A stretch of 64,000 nt of DNA from Hoeflea marina (GCF_003182275.1 NZ_QGTR01000002.1:724237-788236); one strand, 5' to 3'. Shown: positions 15,094 to 24,167, numbered from the stretch's first letter. The notes: generated by a model from the sequence alone, not told the origin. Numbers and translations: made by a program.

Positions 15094-15795
15094 TCAGACC
15101 GAAACGGCGGCCCGCAGTTCGTCCTTGGAGAGCGTGGTCTTGTCGCCGGATTTGACCACCGCGCCGCGCTTGAGCACGACGAAGCGGTCGGCGAGCGCGT
15201 GGGCGAACTCGAAATACTGTTCCACCAGCACAATCGCCATAGTTCCTTCCGACCGGAGATGGCTGATCACCCTGCCGATCTGCTGGATGATGTTGGGCTG
15301 TATGCCCTCGGTCGGTTCGTCGAGCAGCAGCAGCTTCGGCCGCGTCACCAATGCCCGCGCGATCGACAATTGCTGCTGCTGGCCGCCCGACAGGTCGCCG
15401 CCGCGGCGGTGGCTCATGTCCTTGAGCACAGGAAACAAGTCGTAGATCTCGCCCGGCACCCGCCGCTCGCCCCGCGGCAGGCAGGCGAATCCGGTCTCGA
15501 GATTCTCGGCCACCGTCAGCAGTGGAAAGATGTCGCGCCCCTGCGGCACGTAGCCCACGCCCTTGGCGGCGAGAGCATAGGCAGGCGGCCTGGCGATCGG
15601 CTCGCCATCCAGCAGGTAATGGCCGCCGCTCCTCGGGTGCACGCCGGAAATTGCCTTGAGCAGGCTTGTCTTGCCCACCCCGTTGGTGCCCATCACGCAG
15701 GTGACCTGGCCGACATGCGCCTCCAGCGAAACGCCGTTGAGGATCTGCGACTGGCCGTAATGCAGTGTCAGGTCGGAAATTTGCAGCATGCTCAT
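15094..15795 (-). CDS. urtE: Urea ABC transporter ATP-binding subunit UrtE
   Basis: A 233-residue ABC ATPase of the LivF/UrtE group. Walker A is GTNGVGKTSLLKA (about residues 36-48), the signature is LSGGQQQQLSIARAL and Walker B is LLLLDEPTEGIQPN. The downstream EGIQP wording is typical of UrtE. It pairs with UrtD to power high-affinity urea uptake across the inner membrane. It is the last gene of urtABCDE, starting one base after the urtD stop codon. No terminator is visible before the convergent histidine kinase gene. Confidence 0.93.
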   Translation of the reverse strand: MSMLQISDLTLHYGQSQILNGVSLEAHVGQVTCVMGTNGVGKTSLLKAISGVHPRSGGHYLLDGEPIARPPAYALAAKGVGYVPQGRDIFPLLTVAENLETGFACLPRGERRVPGEIYDLFPVLKDMSHRRGGDLSGGQQQQLSIARALVTRPKLLLLDEPTEGIQPNIIQQIGRVISHLRSEGTMAIVLVEQYFEFAHALADRFVVLKRGAVVKSGDKTTLSKDELRAAVSV

Positions 15796-15796
15796 C

Positions 15797-16567
15797 CTAG
15801 CGGCCCAGATAGACGTCGATGACGTCGGGATTGGCGGTAACGTGGTCGAGCGAGCCCTCGGCCAACACCGAGCCCTCGTGCAGCACCGTCACCTGGCAGT
15901 CGAGCCGGCGGACGAATTCCATGTCGTGCTCGACCACGATGACGGCGCGGGTCCGGGCAGCAGCCTTGAGCAGGTCGGTGGTATGCTCGCGCTCGCCCAG
16001 CGTCATGCCGGCGGCCGGTTCGTCAACCAGCAGCAGCTTCGGGTCCTGGGCCAGCAGCATCCCGATCTCCAGCCATTGCTTCTGGCCGTGTGACAGTTCT
16101 CCGGAGCGCCGGTGCAGTTGCTCGGCCAGCCCCACCTCGGCCGCGATCTCCTCGATGCGCGTCCTGTCCTCCGCGCCGGTCCTGTGGCGGAGCACGGCAA
16201 ACGGCGACCGGTCCTTCTTCAGCGCCATCAGCAGATTGTCGAACACGCTCTGCGCCTCGAACACGGTGGGGCGCTGGAATTTGCGGCCGATGCCGGCCCG
16301 CGCGATGTCGCTTTCCCTCAGCTTGAGCAGGTCGAGGGACTGCTCGCCAAAGCGCACCCGGCCGCTGTCGGGACGTGTCTTGCCGGTGACGATGTCCATG
16401 AAGGTGGTCTTGCCGGCGCCGTTCGGGCCGATAATGGCGCGCAGTTCGTGCCCGCCGATCTGGAACGAGAGGTTGTTGATGGCCCGGAAGCCGTCGAAGG
16501 ACACGGAAACCGAGGTGACCTCCAGCAGCGCATTCATCGAACTGGCGTCGTGGATCATGCCGGTCAT
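15797..16567 (-). CDS. urtD: Urea ABC transporter ATP-binding subunit UrtD
   Basis: A 256-residue ABC ATPase of the LivG/UrtD group. Walker A is IGPNGAGKTTFMDIVTG, the signature is ELSHGQKQWLEIGMLL (the SHGQKQWLEIGM wording is UrtD-specific) and Walker B is KLLLVDEPAAGMT. The ATG at 16567 overlaps the urtC stop codon (ATGA). The much longer open frame continuing to 18253 is a non-coding extension through urtC and urtB. It works with UrtE on the cytoplasmic face of the UrtBC permease. Confidence 0.93.
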   Translation of the reverse strand: MTGMIHDASSMNALLEVTSVSVSFDGFRAINNLSFQIGGHELRAIIGPNGAGKTTFMDIVTGKTRPDSGRVRFGEQSLDLLKLRESDIARAGIGRKFQRPTVFEAQSVFDNLLMALKKDRSPFAVLRHRTGAEDRTRIEEIAAEVGLAEQLHRRSGELSHGQKQWLEIGMLLAQDPKLLLVDEPAAGMTLGEREHTTDLLKAAARTRAVIVVEHDMEFVRRLDCQVTVLHEGSVLAEGSLDHVTANPDVIDVYLGR

Positions 16568-17733
16568 GAGACGTCCTTTCTGAACAGCCGGTCGAACATG
16601 CCGCCGATGCCGCGCGGCGCATAAAGCGTCACCAGCACGAAACCGAGGCCGAGCAGCACCTGCCACCAGTCCACCCATCTGACCGTGTAGAAGCCGAGCG
16701 GGATGTCGGGCGCCTGTCCGCCGGTGAACCAGGACGACAGCAGCGACACCAGCGCCGCGCCGATGACCGCGCCGTAGATGCGGCCGCGGCCGCCGATGGC
16801 GACCCAGACGGCGAGATAGATCGAGGCGATCGGCGCCACTTCGGCCGGGTTGATGATGCCTGCCTGCGGATAGTAGAGCGCGCCGGCGACGGCCGCGATG
16901 AGCGCGGAGAGCACGAACACGACCAGCTTGTAGGCTTCCACGGAATAGCCAAGGAAGCGGATCCGCGCCTCGTCGTCGCGGATGGCGCGGATGACATGGC
17001 CGAACTTGCCCGACACCACCCATGCGGTGCCGAGATAGCCGAGCGCCAGCGCCAGCGCCGAGGCCCAGAGGAACCAGATCGAGATCACCGACTGCGACAG
17101 GTCGGTGAGGCCGGGAATGTTTTGCAGCCCAGACAGGCCGTTGTTGCCCCTGAGGCCGGAGTCGTTCTGGAACAGGTAGAGCGACAGCGCCAGCGTCATC
17201 GCCTGGGTCAGGATCGACAGGTAGACGCCGGTCACCCGGCTGCGGAAGGCGAGCCAACCGAACACCAATGCCAGCAGCCCCGGCACCAGCAGCACCAGGA
17301 TGAGCTGGATGGCGAGGCTGTCGGCGAAAGCCCAGATCGCAGGGATCCTGGAGCCGCCGACGACGCCGAAGATCTGCGTGCCGATCGCCTCGCGGATCTC
17401 GCCCGCCGTCGCCGGCAGTTCGGCGGTTGCCATCGAGGCGATGACGATGTCCTTGGTCCGCGCCCACATCAGCCACATGCCGATCATGTAGCCGCCGAGA
17501 CCGAAGAAGGCGAAATGACCGAGCGAGAGAATGCCGCAATAGCCCCAGACCAGGTCCATGGCGATGGCGACCAGGCACAGGCACAGCGTCTTGCCGAGGA
17601 TCTTGACGAAGCTGGTCGACATCAGTCCGAGGCCGTAGCCGTCCGACAGCACCGTTGCGCCGATGGTGAACAGCGCCAGCAGGCCGAGGAAGACCAGCAC
17701 CGACGGCTGGCGGATGAGGAAGCTGCGCTCCAT
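16564..17733 (-). CDS. urtC: Urea ABC transporter permease UrtC
   Basis: A 389-residue integral membrane protein of the LivM/UrtC family with about ten spans. Family sequence is visible in DLVWGYCGILSLGHFAFFGLGG and in VSGKFGHVIRAIRDDEARIRFLGY (the coupling-helix region that contacts the ATPases). It forms the urea channel with UrtB. The gene overlaps urtD by four bases and starts three bases after urtB ends, so the operon is tightly coupled. Confidence 0.93.
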   Translation of the reverse strand: MERSFLIRQPSVLVFLGLLALFTIGATVLSDGYGLGLMSTSFVKILGKTLCLCLVAIAMDLVWGYCGILSLGHFAFFGLGGYMIGMWLMWARTKDIVIASMATAELPATAGEIREAIGTQIFGVVGGSRIPAIWAFADSLAIQLILVLLVPGLLALVFGWLAFRSRVTGVYLSILTQAMTLALSLYLFQNDSGLRGNNGLSGLQNIPGLTDLSQSVISIWFLWASALALALGYLGTAWVVSGKFGHVIRAIRDDEARIRFLGYSVEAYKLVVFVLSALIAAVAGALYYPQAGIINPAEVAPIASIYLAVWVAIGGRGRIYGAVIGAALVSLLSSWFTGGQAPDIPLGFYTVRWVDWWQVLLGLGFVLVTLYAPRGIGGMFDRLFRKDVS

Positions 17734-17736
17734 GGC

Positions 17737-19698
17737 TCAGTCCCCCGCCGCGCGGCCCTTGAGGGCGATGATGCCCTTTGGCCTGAACTGGATGAAGACG
17801 ATGATGAAGATGATCATGTAGGTCTGGGCCGCCAGCGTGTTGGACGGGTTGAAGAACTCGATGGCCTTCTGCAGCGAGCCGATCATCGAGGCACCGGCCA
17901 GCGTGCCCCAGATGTTGCCGACGCCGCCGACCACCACGGTCATGAAGCTCTGGACGATGTAGCCGGAGCCGAGCTCCGAGGTGACCTTGGCAAACAGCCC
18001 GATGGCGACGCCGGCGATGCCGGCAATCCCGGATCCGAGGCCGAAGGTGAGCATGTTGATGCGGTCGGGATTGATGCCCATCGACGAGGCCATGCGCGGG
18101 TTCTGCGTTACCGCCCGCACCTCGAGGCCGAGGCGCGTCCGGTTGAGGATGAACAGCAGCAGCACCAGGAACACCAGGGCGAGCACGAAGATGGCGATGC
18201 GGATGTAGCTGATCGACACCACGTCGTTGAGCACCCAGGCGCCGTCGAGCCATGCCGGCGATGTGAGAGGCCGCGCCTGGGTGCCGAAGATGTTCTTGGC
18301 GATCTGCTGCAGCGCGATGGAGATGCCGAAGGTGGCAAGCAGCGTCTCCAGCGGCCGGTGCGCCAGGTGGCGGATGACCAGCCGCTCCAGGGCGACGCCG
18401 GCCAGGAAGGCGACGGCGAAGGCGAGCGGCAGCGCCAGCAGGATCGATGCGGTGTAGTTGGGGATGAACTGCTGCACCACGTAGCCCGTATAGGCGCCGA
18501 TCATGATGAACTCGCCATGGGCCATGTTGATGACCCCCATCACCCCGAAGGTGATGGCGAGCCCGATGGCGGCGAGAAAGTAGATGGATGCCAGCGAGAG
18601 GCCGTCGAGCACCAGGTCGAGGAAGCGGTTGAAGCCCACCTGCAGGCTGATCGAGGACAGCGTGTCCTCCGCCGCCTCGGTCAGCGTCGGGTCGGTCTCG
18701 GCATAGGCCTCGTAGAAGCGGTACCGTGCGACTTCCGCCTGCTTCATCTCGAGGGTGATCAGCGGCGGCACCCTGCCGTCTGCCACCAGCGCCATGTAGG
18801 CGCGGTCGCGCGCCTCCTGGGTGTCGAGGCTTGCCACCGGAATGCCGCCGACCTGGCCATCGGCCATGTGGGCGATCAATGCCTGCTTTCTCGCCTCGGT
18901 GGAGACCACCCGCGGCGCCTTGTCGGCATCCACCAGCATGCCGTAGGCGGTGTCGAGATCGATGCTCTTGCCGGGCGTGAGCATGCGGGCGACATTGACG
19001 CCGGCGGGGAGGTCCTCGGCGAATCCGGGAGTGGTTGCCACCAGCGGATTGAGCGCGCCGCGGGCGTCGACGCCGAGATCGCCGGCAAACGAGCGGATGG
19101 CCTCGGCCCGCCGCGCCGCGTCGGAGCCGAAGCGGATGGTGATGAGGCGTTCGAGCCTGATCTTGCGGGCCTTGAGTGCCGGATCGGTTTCGCTTTCGAT
19201 GGCGCCGCGCAACGGTTCGAGATGGCTCTCGTTGGCGTCGCGCTCAAGCGCCGTCAGGGCCTCCGTGCGGCGCAGCGGATCGGGGTCGGACAGCTGGAAC
19301 TCGACCAGTGTCGAGGCGATGACGGCGCGCACGCCGCTGTTGGGCTTGAGCTGGTCGATCGCCGACTTGTCGGCGAGACCGGCTTCGGCGCCGGTGGCAA
19401 TGTCGATGAGCATATACTGACCGCCGTCAGCGGGCCGGGCGAAGAAGAACCGGCCGTCGTCCTTGCGCTGCCAGACTTCCTTTTCGCGCCATTTCTCAAG
19501 AAAACTCGAGACCGAAGGCAGCTTGCTGGCCACCAGCGCATCGAGCACCGGCTCGATCGTGCTGCGCGAGGCCTTCTCGATGGCGGCGCGGTTGGCCTGC
19601 AGCAGCATCTGAAGGTCGGAATCCTGCGCCTTGACAGGCGACAGCAGAACCAAGGTTGCGATCAGGACGAGGCAATGGCGAAGCATCAGGGGAACCAT
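17737..19698 (-). CDS. urtB: Urea ABC transporter permease UrtB with large N-terminal extension
   Basis: A 653-residue protein. The C-terminal 290 residues are a LivH-type permease (LDGLSLASIYFLAAIGLAITFG, then MGVINMAHGEFIMIGAYTG, and later LTFGLGSGIAGIAGVAIGL). Before it comes a signal peptide (about residues 1-24) and some 320 residues with repeated helical pairs and many Ala, Leu, Arg and Asp, presumably a periplasmic domain. Such extensions are known in proteobacterial UrtB but their job is not established. An alternative ATG lies at 19686. A hairpin at 19728-19750 separates it from urtA. Confidence 0.9.
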   Translation of the reverse strand: MVPLMLRHCLVLIATLVLLSPVKAQDSDLQMLLQANRAAIEKASRSTIEPVLDALVASKLPSVSSFLEKWREKEVWQRKDDGRFFFARPADGGQYMLIDIATGAEAGLADKSAIDQLKPNSGVRAVIASTLVEFQLSDPDPLRRTEALTALERDANESHLEPLRGAIESETDPALKARKIRLERLITIRFGSDAARRAEAIRSFAGDLGVDARGALNPLVATTPGFAEDLPAGVNVARMLTPGKSIDLDTAYGMLVDADKAPRVVSTEARKQALIAHMADGQVGGIPVASLDTQEARDRAYMALVADGRVPPLITLEMKQAEVARYRFYEAYAETDPTLTEAAEDTLSSISLQVGFNRFLDLVLDGLSLASIYFLAAIGLAITFGVMGVINMAHGEFIMIGAYTGYVVQQFIPNYTASILLALPLAFAVAFLAGVALERLVIRHLAHRPLETLLATFGISIALQQIAKNIFGTQARPLTSPAWLDGAWVLNDVVSISYIRIAIFVLALVFLVLLLFILNRTRLGLEVRAVTQNPRMASSMGINPDRINMLTFGLGSGIAGIAGVAIGLFAKVTSELGSGYIVQSFMTVVVGGVGNIWGTLAGASMIGSLQKAIEFFNPSNTLAAQTYMIIFIIVFIQFRPKGIIALKGRAAGD

Positions 19699-19727
19699 TC
19701 GTCGGGTAAGGGCCGCGGGCCGGGTGA

Positions 19728-19750
19728 GGGGAAGCCGTGAAGGCTTCCCC
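19728..19750 (-). other. Stem-loop between urtA and urtB
   Basis: A perfect nine-base stem (19728-19736 with 19742-19750) and a five-base loop, 30 bases after the urtA stop codon on the transcript. It lacks a T run. Such hairpins after binding-protein genes usually protect the upstream message and raise its level over the permease genes. Confidence 0.5.
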
Positions 19751-19779
19751 CGCCGTTGCGTCAGTGCGGTGTCGAAGTC

Positions 19780-21072
19780 TTAATAGTTCGACTTCATCTG
19801 CACGCAGGTCTTGGTGTCGGTGTTGTACATGCCGCAGTTGAGATCCTTCCAGTCGGCTTCCAGGACCTTGGATTCCGGCAGGAAGTCGGTCCATGCATCG
19901 CCGGGGACCGGCTCGGTCTGGCTGACGATGTCGAACTGTCCGTCAGCCTGGATCTCACCGATGAGCACCGGCTTGGACAGGTGATGGTTGGGTAGCATTT
20001 CGGCGGTGCCGCCGGTCAGGTTCGGAAAGGTCTCGCCGATGATCGCGGCGGAGACGGCGTCGACGTCGGTGGTGCCGGCCTTCTCGACCGCCTTCACCCA
20101 CATGTTGAAGCCGATATAGGTGGCTTCCATCGGGTCGTTGGTCACGCGCTTCTCGCCTGCAAACGCCTTCCATTCCTTGATGAATTCGGCATTGGCGGGG
20201 GCGTCGGCGGACTGGAAGTAGTTCCAGGCTGCCAGATGGCCGACCAGGTTGGAGGTGTCGAGGCCGGAGAGTTCTTCCTCGCCCACGGAGAAGGCCACGA
20301 CCGGGATGTCGTCGGCGGAGATGCCGGCTGCGGCCAGTTCCTTGTAGAAGCCGATATTGGCGTCGCCGTTGATGGTCGAGATCACGCCGACCTTCTTGCC
20401 GTCGGCGCCGAGTGCGACCACGTCAGCGACGATCTTCGACCAGTCGGAATGACCGAAGGGCGTGTAGTTGATGAAGATGTCGCTTTCCGGAATGCCCTTC
20501 GACTTGAGATAGGCTTCGAGGATCTTGTTGGTCGTGCGCGGATAGACATAATCGGTGCCGAGCAGGGCGAATTTCTGCACGCCGAGCTCTTCCAGGAAGT
20601 AGTCGGTGGCGGGAATCGCCTGCTGGTTCGGGGCGGCGCCGGTGTAGAAGACGTTCTTCGAGGATTCCTCGCCTTCGTACTGGACCGGATAGAACAGCAG
20701 GCCGTTGAGTTCCTCGATGACCGGCAGGACCGACTTGCGGCTCACCGAGGTCCAGCAGCCGAACATCACGTCGACCTTGTCGACGGTGAGCAGCTCGCGG
20801 GCCTTTTCGGCGAACAGCGGCCAGTCGGACGCCGGGTCGACGACGACGGCCTCGAGCTTCTTGCCGAGAATGCCGCCCTTGGCATTCTGCTGCTCGATCA
20901 GCATCAGCATGGTGTCCTTGAGCGTTGTCTCCGAGATCGCCATCGTTCCCGACAGCGAGTGAAGGACGCCGATCTTGATGGTCTCGCCTTCGGCGAGCGC
21001 CGCATTGCTCAGAAGGGTCGATGTCAGCAGTGCGGCAACACCCGCCATGCGAAGTTTGGTCGTGAAATTCAT
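19780..21072 (-). CDS. urtA: Urea ABC transporter substrate-binding protein UrtA
   Basis: A 430-residue periplasmic binding protein. It has a signal peptide (MNFTTKLRMAGVAALLTSTL to NAALAEG) and then the Peripla_BP_5 fold typical of UrtA: IKIGVLHSLSGTMAISET, FGCWTSVSRKSVLPVIEE and LLFYPVQYEGEESSKNVFYTGAAPNQQ. It binds urea and delivers it to UrtBC. The ATG at 21072 has a GGAGGCTTCC site; the open frame extending to 21276 has none and would cross the promoter. It is the first gene of the operon, behind a sigma-54-like promoter. Confidence 0.95.
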   Translation of the reverse strand: MNFTTKLRMAGVAALLTSTLLSNAALAEGETIKIGVLHSLSGTMAISETTLKDTMLMLIEQQNAKGGILGKKLEAVVVDPASDWPLFAEKARELLTVDKVDVMFGCWTSVSRKSVLPVIEELNGLLFYPVQYEGEESSKNVFYTGAAPNQQAIPATDYFLEELGVQKFALLGTDYVYPRTTNKILEAYLKSKGIPESDIFINYTPFGHSDWSKIVADVVALGADGKKVGVISTINGDANIGFYKELAAAGISADDIPVVAFSVGEEELSGLDTSNLVGHLAAWNYFQSADAPANAEFIKEWKAFAGEKRVTNDPMEATYIGFNMWVKAVEKAGTTDVDAVSAAIIGETFPNLTGGTAEMLPNHHLSKPVLIGEIQADGQFDIVSQTEPVPGDAWTDFLPESKVLEADWKDLNCGMYNTDTKTCVQMKSNY

Positions 21073-21109
21073 GGAAGCCTCCGTGTAATTATGTCCACGA
21101 GACCTTCCT

Positions 21110-21125
21110 TGCAATTCCTTTGCCA
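21110..21125 (-). promoter_or_regulatory. Candidate sigma-54 promoter for the urt operon
   Basis: On the minus strand TGGCAAAGGAATTGCA has the -24 GG and -12 GC dinucleotides exactly ten bases apart, as RpoN requires (consensus TGGCAC-N5-TTGCA). Transcription would start about 27 bases before urtA. Nitrogen (NtrC) control of urea uptake is well known; I did not find a clear NtrC site. Confidence 0.5.
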
Positions 21126-21436
21126 GTTCCTTCCAGGTGCGTCCAAAAACAGCAAAAGCTAACAAATACAGCGGATTGCGCCCCCGCGGCGACGCTCTCG
21201 CTCCTCCGCGCTCCAGCGAATTGCCTAAATATAATGCGATGCGCAATGAATGAGCAGAAATTTGAGGCGATGCCATATCTGCGGTAGCCCGATGTTATAG
21301 GGTGTGTCGGCCCCGGGAGGTCGCTGTGACAGTTTGACCGCGCCGTGGACGGCCGGCGAGGGCGCCGCGGTCTTGCGTCGGACACGCCGGTTATGTATCG
21401 GTGATCGCGGAAGTCTTCGCGGAATTGGCGGAATTC
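21126..21436. other. Intergenic region upstream of urtA, no gene seen
   Basis: This stretch separates the divergent urtA and DUF2946-like genes. Bases about 21210-21300 are relatively AT-rich and may hold activator sites for urtA. The open frames crossing it are extensions or shadows of neighbours without ribosome sites. Confidence 0.4.
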
Positions 21437-21826
21437 ATGGTCGGACAACGACGCCATCACGGGATTGCAGGCTGGGCGCGGTTCTTCTGCGTGCTGTCGC
21501 TGGTTCTGGTCGGCTTTGCGCATCGTCCGGTCGCTGTTGCTTCGCCCGCGGCCGCGGAACTCTCCGCCTACGCGCTGCCCGACGGATCGCTGCCGTCGTT
21601 CTGCCTGCCGGGCGACGGATCCGACGGCAAGTCCGGCGCAAGGTCGGGCCATTGCGAATTCTGCCGCATTGCCGCCGGCGCCATGCTGCCGTCGCCGCTG
21701 GCCGTTGCCGACACGATGTTCGTGCTCGTCGGTCAGGCGCACCCCCCGGCGGCCGATGACCGGCCGGCCTCCCGTGTCTTTGCTCCCGGCACCCCGCCGC
21801 GCGGGCCACCCTTGCTCAACGCTTGA
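21437..21826 (+). CDS. DUF2946-like small secreted protein
   Basis: A 129-residue protein. An N-terminal signal or anchor (GWARFFCVLSLVLVGFAHRP) is followed by a loop with SFCLPGDGSDGK and a HCEFC motif (Cys-x2-Cys with a preceding His), then a second hydrophobic segment. DUF2946 members have this arrangement of a signal, a CxxC centre and a C-terminal hydrophobic stretch, and often lie beside copper genes. Here the next gene is a PCuAC chaperone. A longer GTG start at 21401 is possible. The assignment rests on layout and neighbours, not on a strong motif. Confidence 0.55.
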   Translation: MVGQRRHHGIAGWARFFCVLSLVLVGFAHRPVAVASPAAAELSAYALPDGSLPSFCLPGDGSDGKSGARSGHCEFCRIAAGAMLPSPLAVADTMFVLVGQAHPPAADDRPASRVFAPGTPPRGPPLLNA

Positions 21827-21929
21827 CCGTCTGAAAGGCCTATTCTGCGCCGTCTCCGGCGCGGGTGAGGGCCACAAGTCATCGTTCGGCGTCGGCCTTT
21901 CCGGCGCGCCAAAGCCAAGGATCAGATCC

Positions 21930-22436
21930 ATGAAAACGCTTTCCCTGTTCGCAGCCGCCCTGTTTGCCGCCATCGCCACTCTGGCGGTTCCCACCGTCGC
22001 CGCGGCCCACGAGTTCAAGCTCGGCGATCTCGTCATCCACCATCCGCACATGAAGGGCACCCCGCCCAACGCCCCGGTGTCGGGCGGCTACCTGACCATC
22101 GAGAACACCGGCTCCGAAGCTGATCGTCTTGTCTCGGCCGACACCGGATTCGCCGGCCAGACCCAGATTCACGAGATGAGCATGGAAGGCGACGTCATGA
22201 AGATGCGCGAACTCCCGGATGGCCTGGAAATCCCGGCCGGCGGCTCGGTGGAGCTCAAGCCGGGCGGCTACCACGTCATGTTCATGCAGCTCAAGGAACA
22301 GATGAAGCCCGGCGAAATGCGCAAGGCGATCCTGACCTTCGAGAAGGCGGGCCAGATCGAGGTGGAGTTCAAGGTCGATGACATGAGTGGTGCCGGCACC
22401 GACCATTCGACCATGAAGATGGGCAACGGCGGCTGA
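21930..22436 (+). CDS. Periplasmic copper chaperone, PCu(A)C family
   Basis: A 168-residue protein with a signal peptide (MKTLSLFAAALFAAI to VAAAHEF) and the PCu(A)C fold. The copper-binding pattern H-x-M...M...H-x-M is visible as QIHEMSMEGDVMKM followed by GGYHVMFMQLKE. The C-terminal tail adds His and Met residues (DHSTMKMGNGG). Such proteins deliver Cu(I) to the CuA centre of cytochrome oxidase or buffer periplasmic copper. The longer open frame beginning at 21465 is non-coding before 21930. It lies between the DUF2946-like gene and a PepSY membrane gene, forming a copper-handling group. Confidence 0.92.
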   Translation: MKTLSLFAAALFAAIATLAVPTVAAAHEFKLGDLVIHHPHMKGTPPNAPVSGGYLTIENTGSEADRLVSADTGFAGQTQIHEMSMEGDVMKMRELPDGLEIPAGGSVELKPGGYHVMFMQLKEQMKPGEMRKAILTFEKAGQIEVEFKVDDMSGAGTDHSTMKMGNGG

Positions 22437-22647
22437 TACCCCGACGATCCTGAGGCTGCCGCCGGCAACTGCGGCAGCCCGACCGGACGAAACGGGCCCT
22501 CGGCCCGCGCAACCCTGCTCGCAGCGTCATCCGGCGCTGCGGTAGGTCCGGTCGCGCCCTTAAGTGCCATGCAATTTCTCTGTTTGTCTCAATCTGGTGC
22601 TGCGCGGCTTTTGCGGCCTGCGGCAGCCATTCACGAAAGCTCCCTCG

Positions 22648-24069
22648 ATGACCGACATTTCCACCGAATTCCCCGGGCGGGAGGCTTCGCGGCGCGACAA
22701 GCCGCTGGCCAGCCGTTTCTATCTCGCAGCCTGGCGCTGGCATTTCTATGCCGGGCTCTATGTCGCTCCGTTCCTGCTGATGCTCGCCGTCACCGGGCTG
22801 ATCATGCTCTATACGATGGTGTTTGACGGCCGGGACGGGGAGAAGATCACCGTCGAGCCGGGTCAGGCGGTGGCCGCGCTGTCGCTGCAGGCCGATGCCG
22901 CCCTGGCCGCCGTGCCGGGCTCCGAACTGGTCGAGTGGATCGGCCCGATGGACGCCCGTGGCGTCTCCGTCTTCCGTGTCTCGCAGGGCGACGCGCAGAC
23001 GATGGTGGCAGTCGATCCCTATCGCACGGAGGTGGTCGAGACCTGGAACCGTCAGGCCGGCTGGTACGATTTTGCCAACGACATCCACGGATCACTGCTG
23101 ATCGGCGATCTCGGCGATCGGCTCATCGAGATTGCCGCCGGCTTCGGCATCGTGCTCGTCATCACCGGGCTCTACATGTGGCTGCCGCGGCGCGGCCAGG
23201 ACTGGCGCAGCGTGCTGGTGCCTGCCGTCTTCGCCAGGGGCCGGGAGCGCTGGAAATCGCTCCACCGCTCCGTCGGCTTCTACGTCGCGATCCTGCTGGT
23301 GGCCTTTCTCATCTCCGGCATGTCGTGGACCGGCATCTGGGGCGACCGTTTCGTGCAGGCCTGGAGCACGTTCCCGGCCGCCAAGTGGGACAATGTCCCC
23401 CTCTCCGACAAGACCCATGCCGCCATGAACCACGGCGCCACCAAGGATGTGCCCTGGGCGCTGGAGAAGACACCGATGCCGGAATCCGGTTCCGAGGTCG
23501 CGATCGAGGCCCGTTCGGCGGGCATGAACCCGGATGTCGGCGCCATTGCCGCACTGGGGCGCGATCTCGGCCTGGAAGGACGCTTCCGCATCAACTATCC
23601 CGCCGGAGACGCCGGCGTCTGGACGCTGTCGCAGGATTCCATGAGCTTTGATTCCACCGATCCGATGGTCGACCGCACCGTGCATGTCGACCGTTTCACC
23701 GGCAACATCCTCGCCGATGTCGGGTTTGCCGATTATTCGCTGCCGGGCAAGGCCATGGCCGTCGGCGTCGCGCTCCACGAAGGCACCGCGGGTTGGTGGA
23801 ACGTCGCGCTCAACACCGTCTTCTGCCTGTCGGTGATATTCCTGTCGGTCTCAGGGATCGTCATGTGGTGGATGCGCCGGCCCTCGCAGGCGGTGCGCCT
23901 GGCGGCGCCGCCGCGCGGTGCCGAGATGCCGCTGTGGAAAGGTGCCGCCATCGTCATGGTGCTGGTGTCGCTGATGTTTCCGCTGGTCGGGCTGACGCTG
24001 ATCGTGGTTCTGGCGCTCGATGCGCTCGTTATCCAGCGCATCGGCCCGTTGCGCCGCCTGGTCTCCTGA
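22648..24069 (+). CDS. PepSY-associated TM domain membrane protein
   Basis: A 473-residue inner-membrane protein of the PepSY_TM family. The first span is near residues 30-55 (WRWHFYAGLYVAPFLLMLAV), then come a periplasmic PepSY-like domain, a second span with GLYMWLPRRG, a third near LVAFLISGMSWTGIWGDRF, a second periplasmic domain, and two or three C-terminal spans with SVSGIVMWWMRRPS. Relatives are linked to iron or copper reduction and uptake. The ATG at 22648 matches the family start; the extension from 22564 has no signature. It follows the PCu(A)C gene by 211 bases and probably belongs to the same metal-handling group. Confidence 0.85.
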   Translation: MTDISTEFPGREASRRDKPLASRFYLAAWRWHFYAGLYVAPFLLMLAVTGLIMLYTMVFDGRDGEKITVEPGQAVAALSLQADAALAAVPGSELVEWIGPMDARGVSVFRVSQGDAQTMVAVDPYRTEVVETWNRQAGWYDFANDIHGSLLIGDLGDRLIEIAAGFGIVLVITGLYMWLPRRGQDWRSVLVPAVFARGRERWKSLHRSVGFYVAILLVAFLISGMSWTGIWGDRFVQAWSTFPAAKWDNVPLSDKTHAAMNHGATKDVPWALEKTPMPESGSEVAIEARSAGMNPDVGAIAALGRDLGLEGRFRINYPAGDAGVWTLSQDSMSFDSTDPMVDRTVHVDRFTGNILADVGFADYSLPGKAMAVGVALHEGTAGWWNVALNTVFCLSVIFLSVSGIVMWWMRRPSQAVRLAAPPRGAEMPLWKGAAIVMVLVSLMFPLVGLTLIVVLALDALVIQRIGPLRRLVS

Positions 24070-24167
24070 CCCGGCCCCGGCGGGCGGCCGGGCCGCCCGC
24101 CGGGTTGAAAATGACCAGCCGATGCCGTCGGCGGGATTGCGCAAGGCGGCCGCCTTGCCTATTCATG

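Noticed and set aside
15797-18253. One 818-residue protein including UrtD
   Set aside because: Only the last 256 residues match UrtD. The rest is out-of-frame sequence of urtB and urtC, and a proper ATG overlaps the urtC stop codon at 16564-16567.
16996-19740. 914-residue open frame on the plus strand
   Set aside because: Antisense to urtB and urtC, composition-driven (Gln/His/Asp/Arg rich), with no recognisable domain.
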